A program made the position numbers and the translations under genes. The notes beneath the pieces were generated by a model that did not search any database, was not told where the DNA came from, and was given only the letters and a program-made list of their open reading frames with translations. From positions 31,885,206-31,949,205 of the forward strand of contig NC_135360.1 in assembly GCF_051622035.1 (NCBI RefSeq): a DNA stretch of 64,000 nucleotides, in the 5' to 3' direction. The DNA is from Arctopsyche grandis. Lineage: Eukaryota > Arthropoda > Insecta > Trichoptera > Hydropsychidae. Below are positions 11,901 through 30,100 of the stretch, one piece after another (position 1 is the first letter of the stretch; every line of letters starts with the position of its first letter).

Positions 11901-14900
11901 CTCCGGGTCACTGTTACAGACTGTACTCGAGTGCCGTGTTTCAACACGACATGCCCAAAGACAAGGAGCCGGAGATCAGAACGAGACCCGTCGACGATCT
12001 CATACTGCAAATGAAGTGTATGGGCATCGATAAGGTGTGTATTCGTCATTTCAATTAAATAACCCGGAATATAAGATCGAATCTATACAGTTTTACATTT
12101 CAGGTTGTGAATTTTCCGTTTCCGTCGGCTCCGGATATCATTCAATTGAAAATGGCTGAAGCCAGGTTGGAAATATTAGGAGCATTAGAAAAAGTATCCA
12201 ATCCAAATAATAAGAAAAATAATACACGAATTGAGGTACGTGTACTATTGCATAATATCATTTCAAGAGGAATCGTTTAAATTCTAAATGATTACATTAT
12301 TCTAAATTTACGAATAAGGTGAAGCCATCATGATAGTTTAGGCAGGAAGGTGTGTTGACCAGTGTCCTGGCTTATGGAAACTCGTTTGGGTCTGGAAGTT
12401 TATTGTTTAGTATACGGTATAGTTTTATGGAGCTAGTAGCTCGACTTCGGAGGAGGGGGCCGGCTGAACTCCAGAAGCTCACTGGCGTCCGGGGCTAGTG
12501 CGCTGATTTATATACATTATTTAGTTCGATAGATGGCTGTATGCTGTCATTGTTCGGAGGTCGCGCGATGGGGTGAGTGCCTAGGGGTCGTTCGCTGGGC
12601 AGCTGCGTGATATTATTCTTATACTTTCGCGCGTTCTAGATCTCTTAACGCGTGTCTAGAAGTTGTTGTCTGGCAGTCGTGTGAAGCTTGTTTTCCTGCA
12701 AGTGCAGGGCTGTGTGTGTCTAGAGGTCACTCGTCTGAGTGTGCAGCTGATACAATGTATTCCTACAATAGTATAAAAACCTACTTAAATTGTAAAATAC
12801 ATTAACCTTTTGTTACTAAGGTTGTTTCAAATTTCCTATTAAAGTCCATCGTGGAGATTGTTGTATTTATACTATTTTGTAAACCAACAACTAATAGAGT
12901 AGGTTTGCCTTAAGTAAAGACGAACAGAAAGATACGTGGCACATTTTTTGTTAAATAGTTTTGCACTCGCAAAAAAAAAACGCTGGTAGGCCAAATCTGT
13001 ACCGTCGCGTTCCTTCGCAAACCTCACCACTGGAGTATTTTCGGTGATATTTTATCCATGTATCCATAGTGATTCCTATATATTTAAAAAAATGTAGGAA
13101 AAACTTATCGAAATAATCGTGAAGATACACCTCTCACAGCTGGAGATCACCTATGCGTCCCGTGCCGCACTTTTGAGTGTGTTCTTACCATTACTTGGTT
13201 TATAAAAATCATGTTAAATTAGAATCAAACTTCCAGCAGATTGTTGGTTAAATTATAGGCATCGTTTAAACTGTTAATGATTTAGCATGTTTTCATCTTA
13301 ACACAGGTCTGGTTTTATCTCCCTATCATGATGGCCACCAGTTTTACTGAATATATGCACAAATGTAACTTGAATGACTTTTGAATTAATTTACAGCTTT
13401 TAAAAGTCACACCATTGGGTCGAGCAATAGCAGACTATCCTGTCTTACCACGCTACGGCAAAATGTTGGCGTTAAGTCATCAGCATAATCTATTTGAATA
13501 TATGATATGCATAGTAGCAGCTCTTAGCGTACAAGAAGTGAGTACAGTACATATATAACGATCGATCTAGATATGGAAGATTATGCTAAGTTTATTATTA
13601 CTGTTAAGGTTTTGACTTCAAAGAAAAAGAAATGGATGGCTGTCGGTGAAGATCTGCTATTAGGCGATCCCGGCGCTCTACTGAACATCGTAGGAGCTGC
13701 CGGTAAAGTGTACTGATATTTATATTAAATTATTATACGTCGACAGTTCCATTTCACGTGTGTTTGGTTTTAGAACACGCTGCACTCTCCGGCCAAGATA
13801 TGGAGACTTGGTGCGTTTCGCAAGGAGTTCGATGGCGAGCGCTTCGAGAGATTCGTCTGCTACGAGGGCAATTATCGGGAGGATCGGTGCTGCCAGCACC
13901 AGCTAAGCCTCCGGGACCACTCGCTAAACTTCTTCGACAAATACTACTCACCGGATTGGGCGATTGTGTCGCCAAGAAGATTTCCATGGATGAATTTAAA
14001 CAAAGTATGTTTGTAGTAAAAATGATCATAGTATGTATCGGTTACAGTTGAAGTGTATCTTCCATTTGTAATATATTTTGACTAGTCGGAATACATATAT
14101 TCCATCTAACCTGATACCAATTACTTTTATAGTTGATATGTATTTTCGGTTTTAATATATTTTGACTAGTTGGAATATATTCTGTCTAACTCACATAAGT
14201 TGAATCATATGGCGAATTACTTTCCAACTGGTCAAAATATACTACACCTGAAAGTTGATACCAGGTGAGATGGAAAGGTTAGGTTTTCGTGAATACGTCA
14301 CTCATTCTTGTTTAGAACACATTCTTAGAGTTACCGTAATACGGTACTCGTTATACCTAGCAAATATTAATGCATTATTGAATTCTAAAGCATTCGTAAA
14401 AACATCAGAGCTGTTAAAACTCAACTGTTATATTACAACTGACGCACATTGTTGAAAGTGTATTTGTGGTTGTAGAGATTCACTAGTTGAATTGTATTCG
14501 AATATGAATGACCTAAAACGCCAGTTGGAATATATTTCAACTGAAAATACACTTCGACTGTAACATATGTATGTATATATTAATTTTAATTTAAACATTA
14601 TATCAGATCAAGACAAAATAAAATACAAATATGCATACCGATGTGCTGAAATGGAGGAGCCTATTTTCATCCATTCCGCTTCTGCACTAAGAAAGCAACT
14701 GCCGGAATGGGTTGTATACCAAGAAATATATGAAGCCGGAGAAGGTGAAGATGTTAAAATGATTATGAGAGGAATTACAGCGATAGAACCGGAATGGCTT
14801 CCACTTTACGTGCCTAAATTGTGTAATTTAGGTATACAAAATTTTTTTATATTGTATATATTCAGAGTAAGTATATTTTGGTAATACAAATTGTTGTATT

Positions 14901-15412
14901 TCAATAGGAGATCCATTGGCTGATCCGTCTCCGAGGTATGATCAGAACAAGGATAAGATGATGTGTCATGTGAATGCAACGTTCGGAAGATGCGGTTGGC
15001 TGCTGCCGATCGTCGAAATCGACTTTCCGAAGAATCCTGATGTGTATCGATGGTTCGCCGTGTACTTCTTGGACGGAAAAGTCATTGCGAAGTTGAAGAA
15101 CTATACTAAATCTTTACTGTCGCCGGCAACCACCATGATCAAGAGCTGGGCCAAGCTGCAGCCGAGGACGGAGACGCTGTACAGAGGGCTCGTATTCAGA
15201 CAAGTCTGCAGCAAAAGCCAACTGTTAGACGAGTGGAAGAAAGATCCTAGTTGTACATATGTTTCCTGCTTTATGTAAATCACTTACTTACCATCAACTT
15301 ATTTTTCTAATGTGTATTTTTTCCCGCAGATCTGTTGGAAGAGTATAAGAGTTGGTTGCCGGAGTCGGCCCATCAAGAAGTCGCTTTATTTTGGCCGCCA
15401 CTGTACGAATGA
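2944..15412 (+). CDS. kz: DEAH-box RNA helicase DHX37/kurz, complete, 16 exons
   Basis: Orthologue of DHX37 (fly kurz, yeast Dhr1), the nucleolar DEAH/RHA helicase that remodels U3 snoRNA-18S pre-rRNA pairing in the small-subunit processome. Exons: 2944-3018, 3123-3305, 3377-3566, 3645-4154, 4224-4442, 5826-6067, 6139-6285, 6368-6791, 11586-12034, 12104-12235, 13397-13537, 13609-13702, 13774-14004, 14607-14831, 14908-15252, 15330-15412. All junctions are GT-AG and phases agree, giving about 1229 residues (human about 1157). The protein shows a Lys-rich N-terminus with KQQRKK, an acidic linker, Walker A GETGSGKTT split by intron 4 (about 316-324), TEPRRVA, DEAH at 414-417, SAT, a Lys/acidic insert about 540-660, [18 protein letters not shown] about 760-767, then the helicase-associated and C-terminal domains ending WPPLYE. 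No frameshift or stop breaks it. Introns 5 and 8 are enlarged by LINE insertions. Confidence 0.95.
4480..5790 (-). mobile_element. 5'-truncated CR1/jockey-like LINE (family A, copy 1) in kurz intron 5
   Basis: This antisense insertion makes up most of kurz intron 5. It contains the reverse-transcriptase C-terminal half (4825-5784). Its minus-strand 3' end has the family A hairpin, stem ccattgtggc paired with a near-perfect partner at about 4487-4530, followed by an (AAAT)n tail at about 4445-4475. The 5' end is truncated inside RT motif B, leaving about 40 bases before the exon 6 acceptor at 5826. Copies 2-4 of the family lie at 50385, 54409 and 60905. Confidence 0.8.
4825..5784 (-). pseudogene. 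LINE reverse transcriptase, C-terminal half
   Basis: A 319-residue open frame starts within the LGPLLF part of RT motif B and keeps motif C ([10 protein letters not shown]), the thumb, and the long C-terminal region typical of this family ([17 protein letters not shown], then [17 protein letters not shown]). The endonuclease and RT motifs 1-A are missing, so this is a 5'-truncated dead copy. The open frame suggests a fairly recent insertion. The Met start is not biological. Confidence 0.8.
6825..7396 (+). repeat. LTR-like repeat, diverged member of the CTACA-ending family
   Basis: This segment, right after exon 8 of kurz, shares blocks with the LTR-like copies at 12337-12767, 34722-35196 and about 34060-34409. 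Shared blocks include a cttcggtagaagggctggct-type block and an end block (gagatcaccggtcttgattc) closing with TTTCTACA at about 7396. Boundaries are approximate. It is interpreted as an old solo LTR; no internal retroelement genes are present. Confidence 0.4.
7745..8389 (+). CDS. LINE C ORF1 RNA-binding protein
   Basis: A 214-residue protein. The N-terminal 90 residues are predicted helical/coiled coil and acidic. It continues with an [14 protein letters not shown] segment resembling the RRM-like core of LINE ORF1 proteins. A C-terminal block ([19 protein letters not shown], then [16 protein letters not shown]) matches the usual CTD layout of an asp-Thr-x-x-Gln-Arg segment and a final x-x-Asn-Gly-x-Pro-x-Ile. 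Such proteins coat element RNA and act as nucleic-acid chaperones. The start follows aaataaaatataaaATG. The stop TAA at 8387-8389 directly follows a frameshift-type heptamer. Confidence 0.8.
   Translation: MAKYVQSVSKILESMVQVLMDPVNRFSKDQMAKLMTFTSDISQTVGEMSCNIAMLEGELSATKMYMSKDTPTTIESTLELVSEMEERKNRKNNVIIFDITETGNNDDNNVIANLLSKAELPNHKFTAHRIGLKQGTKPRPLKVKLDVQQTAISLLRKGPKLGIKIKNDLTYMQRLHINNLWNEMNTRKDKGESDLIIKYFNGVPKIINKNSTKN
8380..8386 (+). promoter_or_regulatory. Candidate -1 ribosomal frameshift site (A AAA AAC)
   Basis: In the ORF1 frame the last codons are ACA AAA AAC TAA. The heptamer A-AAA-AAC has the X XXY YYZ form with zero-frame codons AAA and AAC. Slipping back one base puts the ribosome on CTA at 8386, which opens the ORF2 frame exactly at the start of the endonuclease domain. 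ORF2 has an in-frame TAG just upstream and no ATG before 8542. The arrangement is seen directly; its use in translation is inference. Confidence 0.55.
8386..11214 (+). CDS. LINE C ORF2: APE endonuclease plus reverse transcriptase
   Basis: About 942 residues if entered at 8386. The endonuclease begins at once with IYYQNVRS, then [17 protein letters not shown] and the [10 protein letters not shown] motif, so Asn, Glu, Asp/Asn and His catalytic positions are all present. The RT follows with [22 protein letters not shown] (motif A), [17 protein letters not shown] (motif B) and [10 protein letters not shown] (motif C), then thumb and C-terminal region. The first ATG (8542) falls after the TETW motif and would remove essential residues, so that start is unlikely. 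No internal stop is present. The enzyme would perform target-primed reverse transcription. Confidence 0.85.
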   Translation, partial: LTIYYQNVRSIISKIQFLKNAIAASAYDIILLTETWLNNLINDSELNFHTYNMYRYDRNINTSTKTRGGGVAILIKKVHASSVIINTNNSIEQIFISTKIFNVKCIFGCVYIPPSSNISVYNNFINNIETIRLKYPDSKFLITGDFNLPNLDWQNLEMNENSPIHQEIINLSLNLGLKQFNTISNLNDRVLDLVFSNYKNTNVMKSHDVLSPVDGHHPPLDIIITLNKSTNLPLIQQNIFDFHRADYNEIMNQLNVTNWSFLNDNINFESKVIMLNELLISCIYNHVPQYKNKLHFFPKWFSPELKNLIHKKKSVHKLFKIYNSTHIYIEFKKLRALCKLHISKCFKLYIKKTESFIDSNSKYFWSFTKEINNNKTYIPENIQLNGKFVDNTNDSVNLFADFFKSIYVKNNNNNSNYSIVNNNVLISPLHSINISIQKLINKINALDISKSAGPDNIPPIFIKNCANVLNYPLFNLFNQSISTGIFPNSWKSGYLMPLHKNGDKHNVMNYRAICQLSTIPKLFESLVLDEFIPFINNIIIPQQHGFTSGRSTLSNLLLYENFISSALSVKLQVDSIYTDFSKAFDKVDIEILLYKLNSIGISGVLLNWFRSYLSNRSLLVKIGHSKSYSFNPTSGVPQGSHMGPVLFNIFINDIINIFNDVKVLLFADDLKIFKCIKDTNDCATLQTNINSLNDWCYFNKLYLNIKKCSVVRFSRSNNKIIYNYHINNESLPSSSLIKDLGVIFDDKLTFNSHINFITKNATKTLGFLIRNSTHFKNVNTIKILYTTLVRNQLEYNSTIWSPYLMKQINIIESVQIKFIRFIKFKFFKSHNHYVSNVIIYRKLNLLKLYDRRKINDISVLCGLLNGTIKCSDLVSLVCFHVPGRSIRCNHLFDMPRFTTNYSLNSAMLRLHRVGNELSMVDLFIVSKYNMKSILFKHFFNIM
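11310..11328 (+). other. LINE C 3' terminal hairpin
   Basis: GGTCAA at 11310-11315 pairs with TTGACC at 11323-11328 across a T-rich loop, immediately before the A-rich tail. A hairpin next to the tail is the usual RT recognition signal in stringent LINEs. Its sequence is unrelated to the hairpins of LINE families A and B in this window. Confidence 0.55.
12337..12767 (+). mobile_element. Probable solo LTR with 4-bp target duplication in kurz intron 10
   Basis: The 431-bp block is flanked by ATAG at 12333-12336 and 12768-12771. It starts TTTAGGCAGGAAGG and ends TTCCTACA, while a relative at 34722-35196 starts TATAGGACAGG and also ends CCTACA. A consensus TGTAGG...CCTACA with the second base mutated in both copies fits an LTR. 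A TATA-like tttatata occurs near 12510. No retroelement genes adjoin it, so a solo LTR is inferred. Confidence 0.6.
14045..14560 (+). mobile_element. TA-flanked MITE filling kurz intron 13
   Basis: The left end CAGTTGAAGTGTATCTTC (14045) matches the reverse complement of the right end, which terminates in actgaaaatacacttcgactg. Both sides abut TA (14043-14044 and 14561-14562), as for Tc1/mariner-type elements. The interior repeats a ttgactagttggaatatat motif that recurs at 56160 and 56300. There is no coding capacity. It occupies most of the 602-bp intron. Confidence 0.6.
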
Positions 15413-16525
15413 TTCATCAGTTGTATTTATATATATTTGTATATGTGTTATAATTGTACATAAACGTGATCGTTTCTGTTTTTCTAATCTTGTTTTTATC
15501 TCGAGGAACACAATGTATTACAAGGTTTGCGCCTACAGATAAACATCAATCATTTTTCAAACATCATTTTTAATCGCGTAACATACACTTCAAATATGTA
15601 CAAATAATTAAAGTGACACGTCATTATCATATTCAATTAAATACAATATAAATATACGTCACCTTGAAATCAATCATAAACTAAAAAAACATAACAAATA
15701 CCTTAAAATCATCAAACAATTGATTAATTTTGAACACTTCTATACATCGTCGTCAATATACATACGTATTGTAATACTTATAATTGCTTCACATTTCATT
15801 GGTTAATTATTTATACATTTTTTTTGTTCGTATAATTCTTAAAATCGATTGAATATGTATATACGTAGCGAAAAATGTGGCCTTTGATAATAATATAATA
15901 ATTATTTTGATGTAAAATAATGCTAATCAGAGCACTATCGATCAGTACAAGCAGGCTTTATATAAATTGGAATGTTTCGATCGAATTCGCCGCGCTCGTA
16001 TAATATATTATACTATATAATATAATAAAGCGCGTTTAAAATTCCTGCATTTAGAATTTGAAGCGGCGTATATAATTTGTGCTATAAATATTAAAATTTA
16101 CGGCGGATGCTTATTAAAATCGTCTAAAAAATACTCGGCATATATATAAATTCACATCACATTTCATACGCACTAAAATGCAATCTTTAAGTTTTACGAT
16201 TGCTTCCTATTACACTATAATTATATTATCGATTTCATAACTAAACCATACATATGAATCAATGTAAAAATTTAAGGCACAAACATCAATCGAATAAAAA
16301 AAAAACACATTTAAATTAAACAATAATTAAAAAAAAAAAACATCAAACGAACTCTTATTATTAAATTTGAATAATGCAAAGATTAATACGTAACACGTGT
16401 GTGAGCAATATAAGCATTGTACAAAATTCAAATAAAATTATCGTAGAACTAATATTTTTTCAATACTATTTAATTCCAAGAAAATCACTGGTGGGGAGTA
16501 GGAGGGGGGGGGGGCGGAGAAAGAA
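15413..16525. other. AT-rich region between convergent kurz and AMPK alpha 3' ends
   Basis: This holds the two 3' UTRs in tail-to-tail arrangement. I see several AATAAA/ATTAAA-like sequences (for example near 15607 and 16023) that could serve kurz, but cannot choose among them. A poly-G run (about 16502-16514) lies just downstream of the AMPK stop codon. No further gene is visible. Confidence 0.5.
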
Positions 16526-24175
<7,650 letters not shown>

Positions 24176-24475
24176 CACTTTGGCTACACTCTATCGAACA
24201 CCTGAATATAAAACGGTTTCACTTCCCATAACCGAAACGATCTAGCGTCAGACTTACGTAAAATGTATCTGCTATCGCATTCACTCCCCACTCAACCCGC
24301 GATGGCCAATTACACTTCGTTTCAGTTTCGCATTGCATTTTGGTCAAGTAATACGACATTGCTCGTGCGTTTAGCGGCCGGTAGAATTTGACTTTTATTT
24401 TTTGTTAGTTTGGAGTTCTTGTTTCATATTTTGAAATATTTACATTAATGAAATTTGAATACCAAATACGTAAGC

Positions 24476-25309
24476 CAGCGTTTCCCAACCTGTGGTACGC
24501 GTACCACTTGGTGGTACGTGGTTGATGGTTGGTGCAGGAAAGGGTTCGGTGATTACTGGTCACAAATTACTCGTCACAAAATCACTAAAATCTCTATAAC
24601 GGAACATCTGGCAGCCGAAAAGTCCATCATACTAACGATAACTATCATAGTAACGAGAACTTGAGTGCCAAATATTGTGTATTCGCGATTTTCATGGCAA
24701 TAATTGTCTTTGTGACCACCCCAATGTGACGAATAGTCCAATTACCGCAGGAAAGAATGATTTACAATCATAAAAATATAAATATTTTTTTATATCTAAT
24801 ATATAATTTCGAAAGAGACTTTGTAAGTTTGTATCTTTGTTTGGGAACTTCGAAAACAAAATAAAATTTCCATGACGACAATTCAATTGGTTGAATTTTA
24901 TATTTTTTTCGATTAAAATAAATTTAATAAAAAACAAGTGAATATTTACTATTAGATTCGCCATGTAAAAGCTGTTTATATTACAAATACTGAGCGAAGC
25001 TGGGTAAAACAACTAATAATTAATAAAAATTATCTTAATTAGTCATCGTTGACGTCAATATGTACAGTCGATGATCGAAAATCTGGCAATCGATACGTTT
25101 TCCTCAAATCCACAAAAAAAATTCTTACCAAAACAGATCTACATATTGCGTGTATCCTGTCTTCACATTCCTTGCCATGTAAATACTATATATAATAATT
25201 ACACTTGCAAAAAAAATTTCATGAAATGCAATTATTTTTATATGGTGGTACAATTTAGCGCTATGTACTACCAAGTGGTACGCGAGTCAAAAAAGGTTGG
25301 GTAACGCTG
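24476..25309 (+). mobile_element. Non-autonomous hAT element with perfect 8-bp duplication
   Basis: ACGTAAGC lies on both sides (24468-24475 and 25310-25317). The ends are CAGCGTTTCCCAACC and its counterpart ggttgggtaacgctg, and the subterminal CGTACCACTTGGTGGTACG is itself palindromic. The 834-bp interior is shared with the copy at 1377-2415 and with a fragment at 62700-62945. There is no transposase. Confidence 0.85.
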
Positions 25310-25443
25310 ACGTAAGCTGTTAATATTATTAATTTATTTATGGAATATGTATATATTTTATTTTAATATAGACTTTCACTTATTTATTTTAATTGTAGTA
25401 TTATGCCTGCTCTTTACTTTGGTCTTACTCTGTGACAAAAATT

Positions 25444-26682
25444 TTATTGAATGTGAAAGAAAATCAAAACAAACTAAATATTTTTGATCGATGTTTAGAG
25501 AAATTTGAACGCAAATTTAATGAAAACGTTACTGGATTGAGGTGACCATTATTTTAAAATTCAAAACCAGGATTTTTTTCCAAAAACATATTTCTGAATT
25601 CTTAAATTATTTGAAACGAAGACTAAAGAATCGGTAAACGTACTACTAGCAGTGGCGGCTCGTCTTAATGGGCTGCCGGGCTGCAGCCTCTCCTATAAAA
25701 TTCTAAAATATATGTATAATAATACATTAAATATTTTATTTATTAATGATATTATTTTTATTAGTTGGACGGACGAACTATTGGGGGCCTACGACAGAGT
25801 AAATATTACTTATAATATCACCCGTATCCAAAAGGGTGATATTGTAAGTAATGTTGACTGTCTCGAAGACACCACTAACTGGTATGATGACAGATGAATT
25901 AAAATGTTGCTGTACTGGCTGTGAAGTGTTACAGCGCCGCCCTGAAACCCACGCAGCCCGGAGTTTCGGAACGAGAAAGAGAAAGAGCTATTTGCAACTG
26001 CAGATAGCTCTTTCTCTTTCACTCACTCTGCCAGTTCGTTGCCTCTGGGCTGAGTTTATTTCAGACCTGGCCACGGAAAAAGCCATATCGGCAGCACTGT
26101 CGCGATTCATCCGTCACTTTGTTTAAGATTTTGCGCGTTTATTCTTTCAGTTGATTCGTTGGCTCGCACAATCACAGCTTTATTCGTTTCTTTTATACGT
26201 TTTCGTTACTCTTAATTGTTTGTGTACGAGCCTTCATCAAATCTCCAGTGAGTCGTTTTTATTTTGATAACAACAAACTCTTGTATTCTTCTGAAAGCCT
26301 ATTTTTTTACTCCTGTTTAACTTTTTCTCGTAATTTTTATTTAAATATATTAATTAAGATTTTTTTGATGAAGTTTTTTCAGTGCAGCCCCTCCACTAAA
26401 AATTGGCACAAGCCGCCACTGACTTACTTACTAGTCATATGTGAGCCATTCACAGGATTGGTCGCTCTAGATCGGTCACACGTGATCACCCGTCACACTA
26501 AAACTGGTCACACCTGAAAATTAGTCATGAAAAAACTGGTCACACCCAAAAATTCGACCAATTTTTAATTTAAAAAAATGGTCACCTCAATCCAGTAACG
26601 TTTTCATTAAATTTTCGTTCAAATTTCTCTAAACATCGATCAAAAATATTTAGTTTGTTTTGATTTTCTTTCACATTCAATA
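25444..26682. mobile_element. Fold-back element with ~104-bp arms, host to a nested hAT-like MITE
   Basis: Arms at 25444-25546 and 26579-26682 are inverted copies with almost no mismatches (ttattgaatgtgaaagaaaa ... actggattgaggtgacc). Between them lie about 100 bases of unique sequence, the nested element 25650-26421, and a cluster of ggtcaca repeats at 26460-26550. No target duplication is visible. Confidence 0.6.
25650..26421 (+). mobile_element. hAT-like MITE, CAGTGGCGGCT family, long form
   Basis: The ends CAGTGGCGGCTCGTC and agccgccactg match the 167-bp copy at 27904-28070, which has a perfect 8-bp duplication. Inside are two strong hairpins: acttataatatcaccc/gggtgatattgtaagt at about 25808-25850, and GAAAGAGAAAGAGCTAT/ATAGCTCTTTCTCTTTC at about 25975-26021. 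The duplication here is unclear (actactag against acttactt). Confidence 0.55.
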
Positions 26683-27021
26683 AACTTGTAAAATACGATT
26701 TGGAATTGCTTACATTATGCTTACATTAAACGTTAAATCTAATAAAATAACAGACAATACCCCTTTGTCAAAGAGTTGACTGACAAACTCCAAATTGAAA
26801 AAGATTTATTTCCAAAAGACCCGATTTAAAAATTGAAACGATCGTATCCTTCACTCGTTTCGTTTGAAAATCGTTGGAAACGAAAGCTTACAGGTGTATT
26901 GTATATATCACATGTGACGGCAGATAGAGGGACAAGACGAAGAGCCGGAATCGATGAACGACAGCTGCCGGCCGGCACAGTCTGCCAGTGCAGGTTATAT
27001 TGGAGGGCGAGTCGGCGGGTG

Positions 27022-27104
27022 ACAGTCGAGTGAGAGTGAGAGTTCGAGTGAGAGTTCGAGTTCGAGTTCGAGTGTTGTAGAAAGAGAAAAGAGAAAAGAG
27101 ATAG
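27022..27104 (+). repeat. Simple-sequence 5' UTR of Uch
   Basis: Purine-rich imperfect repeats of gagttcga and gagagt run to within a few bases of the Uch start codon, ending gagaaaagagaaaagagatagag. They are probably transcribed as 5' leader. Confidence 0.5.
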
Positions 27105-27106
27105 AG

Positions 27107-30100
27107 ATGAGCGGGGGAAGCGGGGGAAGCAGCGGGTGGGTGCCCCTGGAGGCGAACCCGGAGGTGCTGAACAAGTACTTGGAGCGCGGAGGGGTGGCGG
27201 GCGGCTGCCGAGCGGTGGACGTGTTGGGGCTGGAAGGGGAGCCTCTGGAGTGGGTGCCGCGGCCCGTCCTCGCGCTGCTGCTGCTCTTCCCCTGCTCCGA
27301 GCGCTACGAAACCCACAAACGCCAGGAGAGCCAGCGCATCAAAGACCATCCCCAGCACGTGTCTCCCAACGTCTTCCACATGAGGCAGACGGTACGCTAT
27401 CATCCCCATCCCTCATCCCTCATTCCTCATTCCTTCAACCACCCCAAATTCTGCCGACTCATTCTACAAGTCGTCTCTCTTTTCGACGCTTCGACAATAC
27501 CAAAGTTGCACAAAGTAACTTTGGTTTATGGTTCGATTTTCGTTTGTCAATTTTTTTTTTCGTGGTTGGCAAACCTTTCTGCGCGCGCGCCCGGCTACAA
27601 ATTTTCCGCCAGCCATATATTAAATAATCTCAAATGTTTCATCTTCGTCACAAATTTCATCTTCATCTTATGTCTGAAGCTGATTGTTGCTGCAATTGAT
27701 CGCCAAGAAAATTTTTCGAATTCGATTACTCTGGCATTATGTTGAGTAATTAAGGCTAATGCGTATTTTTGGCGTCCATTTTGAATTTTAGCGAACAAAA
27801 TGTCGGTTTTTGCAACCATTTATTTTGGAAATTAAGATTATTTTCAATAATTTGTTACACAATTTATGAAATACGTACGATTCAAAGCTAACAGAGTAGT
27901 ATCCAGTGGCGGCTCGTCTACATGGGCTGCGGGTTTGTAGCCCTCTCAGTTTGGTACAAATGTATGCTATTTTTGTTTGCATTTGATCGCCGGTATGGTC
28001 AACGAACTACTGCAGCCTTATTAATGTCTGCAGTCTCCCCCCTCCTATGAATTCCCACGAGCCGCCACTGGTAGTATCCTATTTCAGAAGTGCTCAGCAA
28101 TTTTTTTTTTCTTAGAAAACCTTGCAGCAGTTTTTTTTTTACAATAAGTGTAACAATTTTTGAAGTTAAAACTTTTTAAAGGTAATACGTACATACACAT
28201 AGGAACTTGCTTTGGTTTTACCTCTAAAATATTATATGAAACTAAAGGATAACCTTTAGTTTCTCCTCTCATATATATGTATAGTTTCTCCAATACATTT
28301 GGAGAAAAAATGATATCTTCGTCTTAAAACAAAGACTATCAACCGACAGGAATTGAGATCCAAATTTCATTATTTGCCAAGCTAAATAACATGAAGAATA
28401 GTTCTTCTTCTTCTAATGCCGAATCCATGTTCGGACATAGGCGACTACCATGGGCAGACATCATTTATACCCATGCGAATTCCTCCCAGTCATTGGCAAG
28501 CCGATTCAATTTTTCGAGTCCGAATCCCATCCATGACCTGATGTTCCGGAGCCAAGCGAGCTTCTTTCTCCCGAGTCACTATTTGACTTCTATTTTCCCC
28601 TCTATGTATGATTGTTTGTTTGATGTATGTATGTATGTATGATTGTTGAAGATAAAATAAATAATTAAGTATTCGAAAAATAAAATCTCATTTTTATAGA
28701 ATAATGGTACTCAACATATTTAGCAGGCTTCATTTCAACCCTCAACCGAGGAAAAAAAATCACTGAAAAATGTAACGTCTTATTTTACTAACATATAACA
28801 ATTCTCATTTGATTTATTTTCTGTTTATTTATTCGTTTTATTTTATTTATTTATCTGATTTATTTTCGATTCGATATACTAAATAAGTAATATAAAATAA
28901 GAGAAAATGTTTTATTTTATTTTATCTTTTAACCCTTTGCCCACGGCAATAAATATAGCGAACAAGCCCTGTACGCGGCACCTTTTTCACCAATTTGGCA
29001 ATCGAGTTTTCGACCTTAAATACAGATTTTAATATTTACTCAAGTAACCAAATATGTTAATTAACACATAAAGTATTATTTTAAACAATAAAATACATAA
29101 TATATCTCGCAGTTTTGGCTTAATTGTCAAATAATCATTCTTCATACAATTGAGACGTATCGTCGCCATTGTTCAACAGACGTGACGTCACATAATGAGG
29201 TTTCAGTATGGTTCCACAAAAAACTAATTTTGACTGGTACATATTCATTTTAAGCAAATTGAATAGATGGCATTCAAATCTCAGTAATATATTCAACCAA
29301 TTTTGAACCTTAAAACAGTTGAAATAGGCGCATATAAGGCTCAAAATCCCGTGCAAAGTTCATAAATTCTATGGAAGACAGCCGCGCTACATACTTGTCG
29401 CGCAAAGCTTCCATAGAAGACGGCCGCGTGCAAAGGGTTAATTTATACCAAAAAGCCTAACAGATATCCCCAATGCGCCTTCCTGGCCAGAAACATTGTA
29501 CATTTGATACAAATATTATTCGTATTATACAAATTACATAAATACATATCAATCCACACAGACATCTATGGTCAAATTTGTAAATTTGCAGCATTTTATA
29601 CAATTCAGCGAAATTTGAGATTGCTGAAAACTCGAGATTTTGCGAGAAAATGGGTAATGTTGCCAATTAGTTGGAACTGTTTCAATGAAAATCAGATAAA
29701 TTGGCACACCCTGATAGGAAACGATCGATCTGGAGTAACATATCAGCAGAAACCAATGGGATTTGAACCCCTGACCACTCTGTTCAAACTGATTATATAA
29801 TCTCTATGGTCAAAATTTCAAGGCAAAAAACTGTCAAGTGGGAAAATCTATAACATAACCGACATTCAAAGAACAAATAATTATTCTCAGTCAACAGGAA
29901 CAGTCACCATTTATTTTTGTACCTATCTCGTAAACACGACAAAGTCATACAATGTCAATATTGCCGTCGAGTTCACACTCACTAACATTATTCTTTTAAT
30001 TTGAATTATTTAGATTTAAACTTGAACTGATATAAATTTCGAATTTTTATTTTCCAGGTTCATAATGCGTGCGGCACCGTAGCCCTATTGCACTGCATAG

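Noticed and set aside
27136-27627. Second long frame in Uch exon 1
   Set aside because: A +2 shadow frame of GC-rich exon 1; the UCH frame matches the family.
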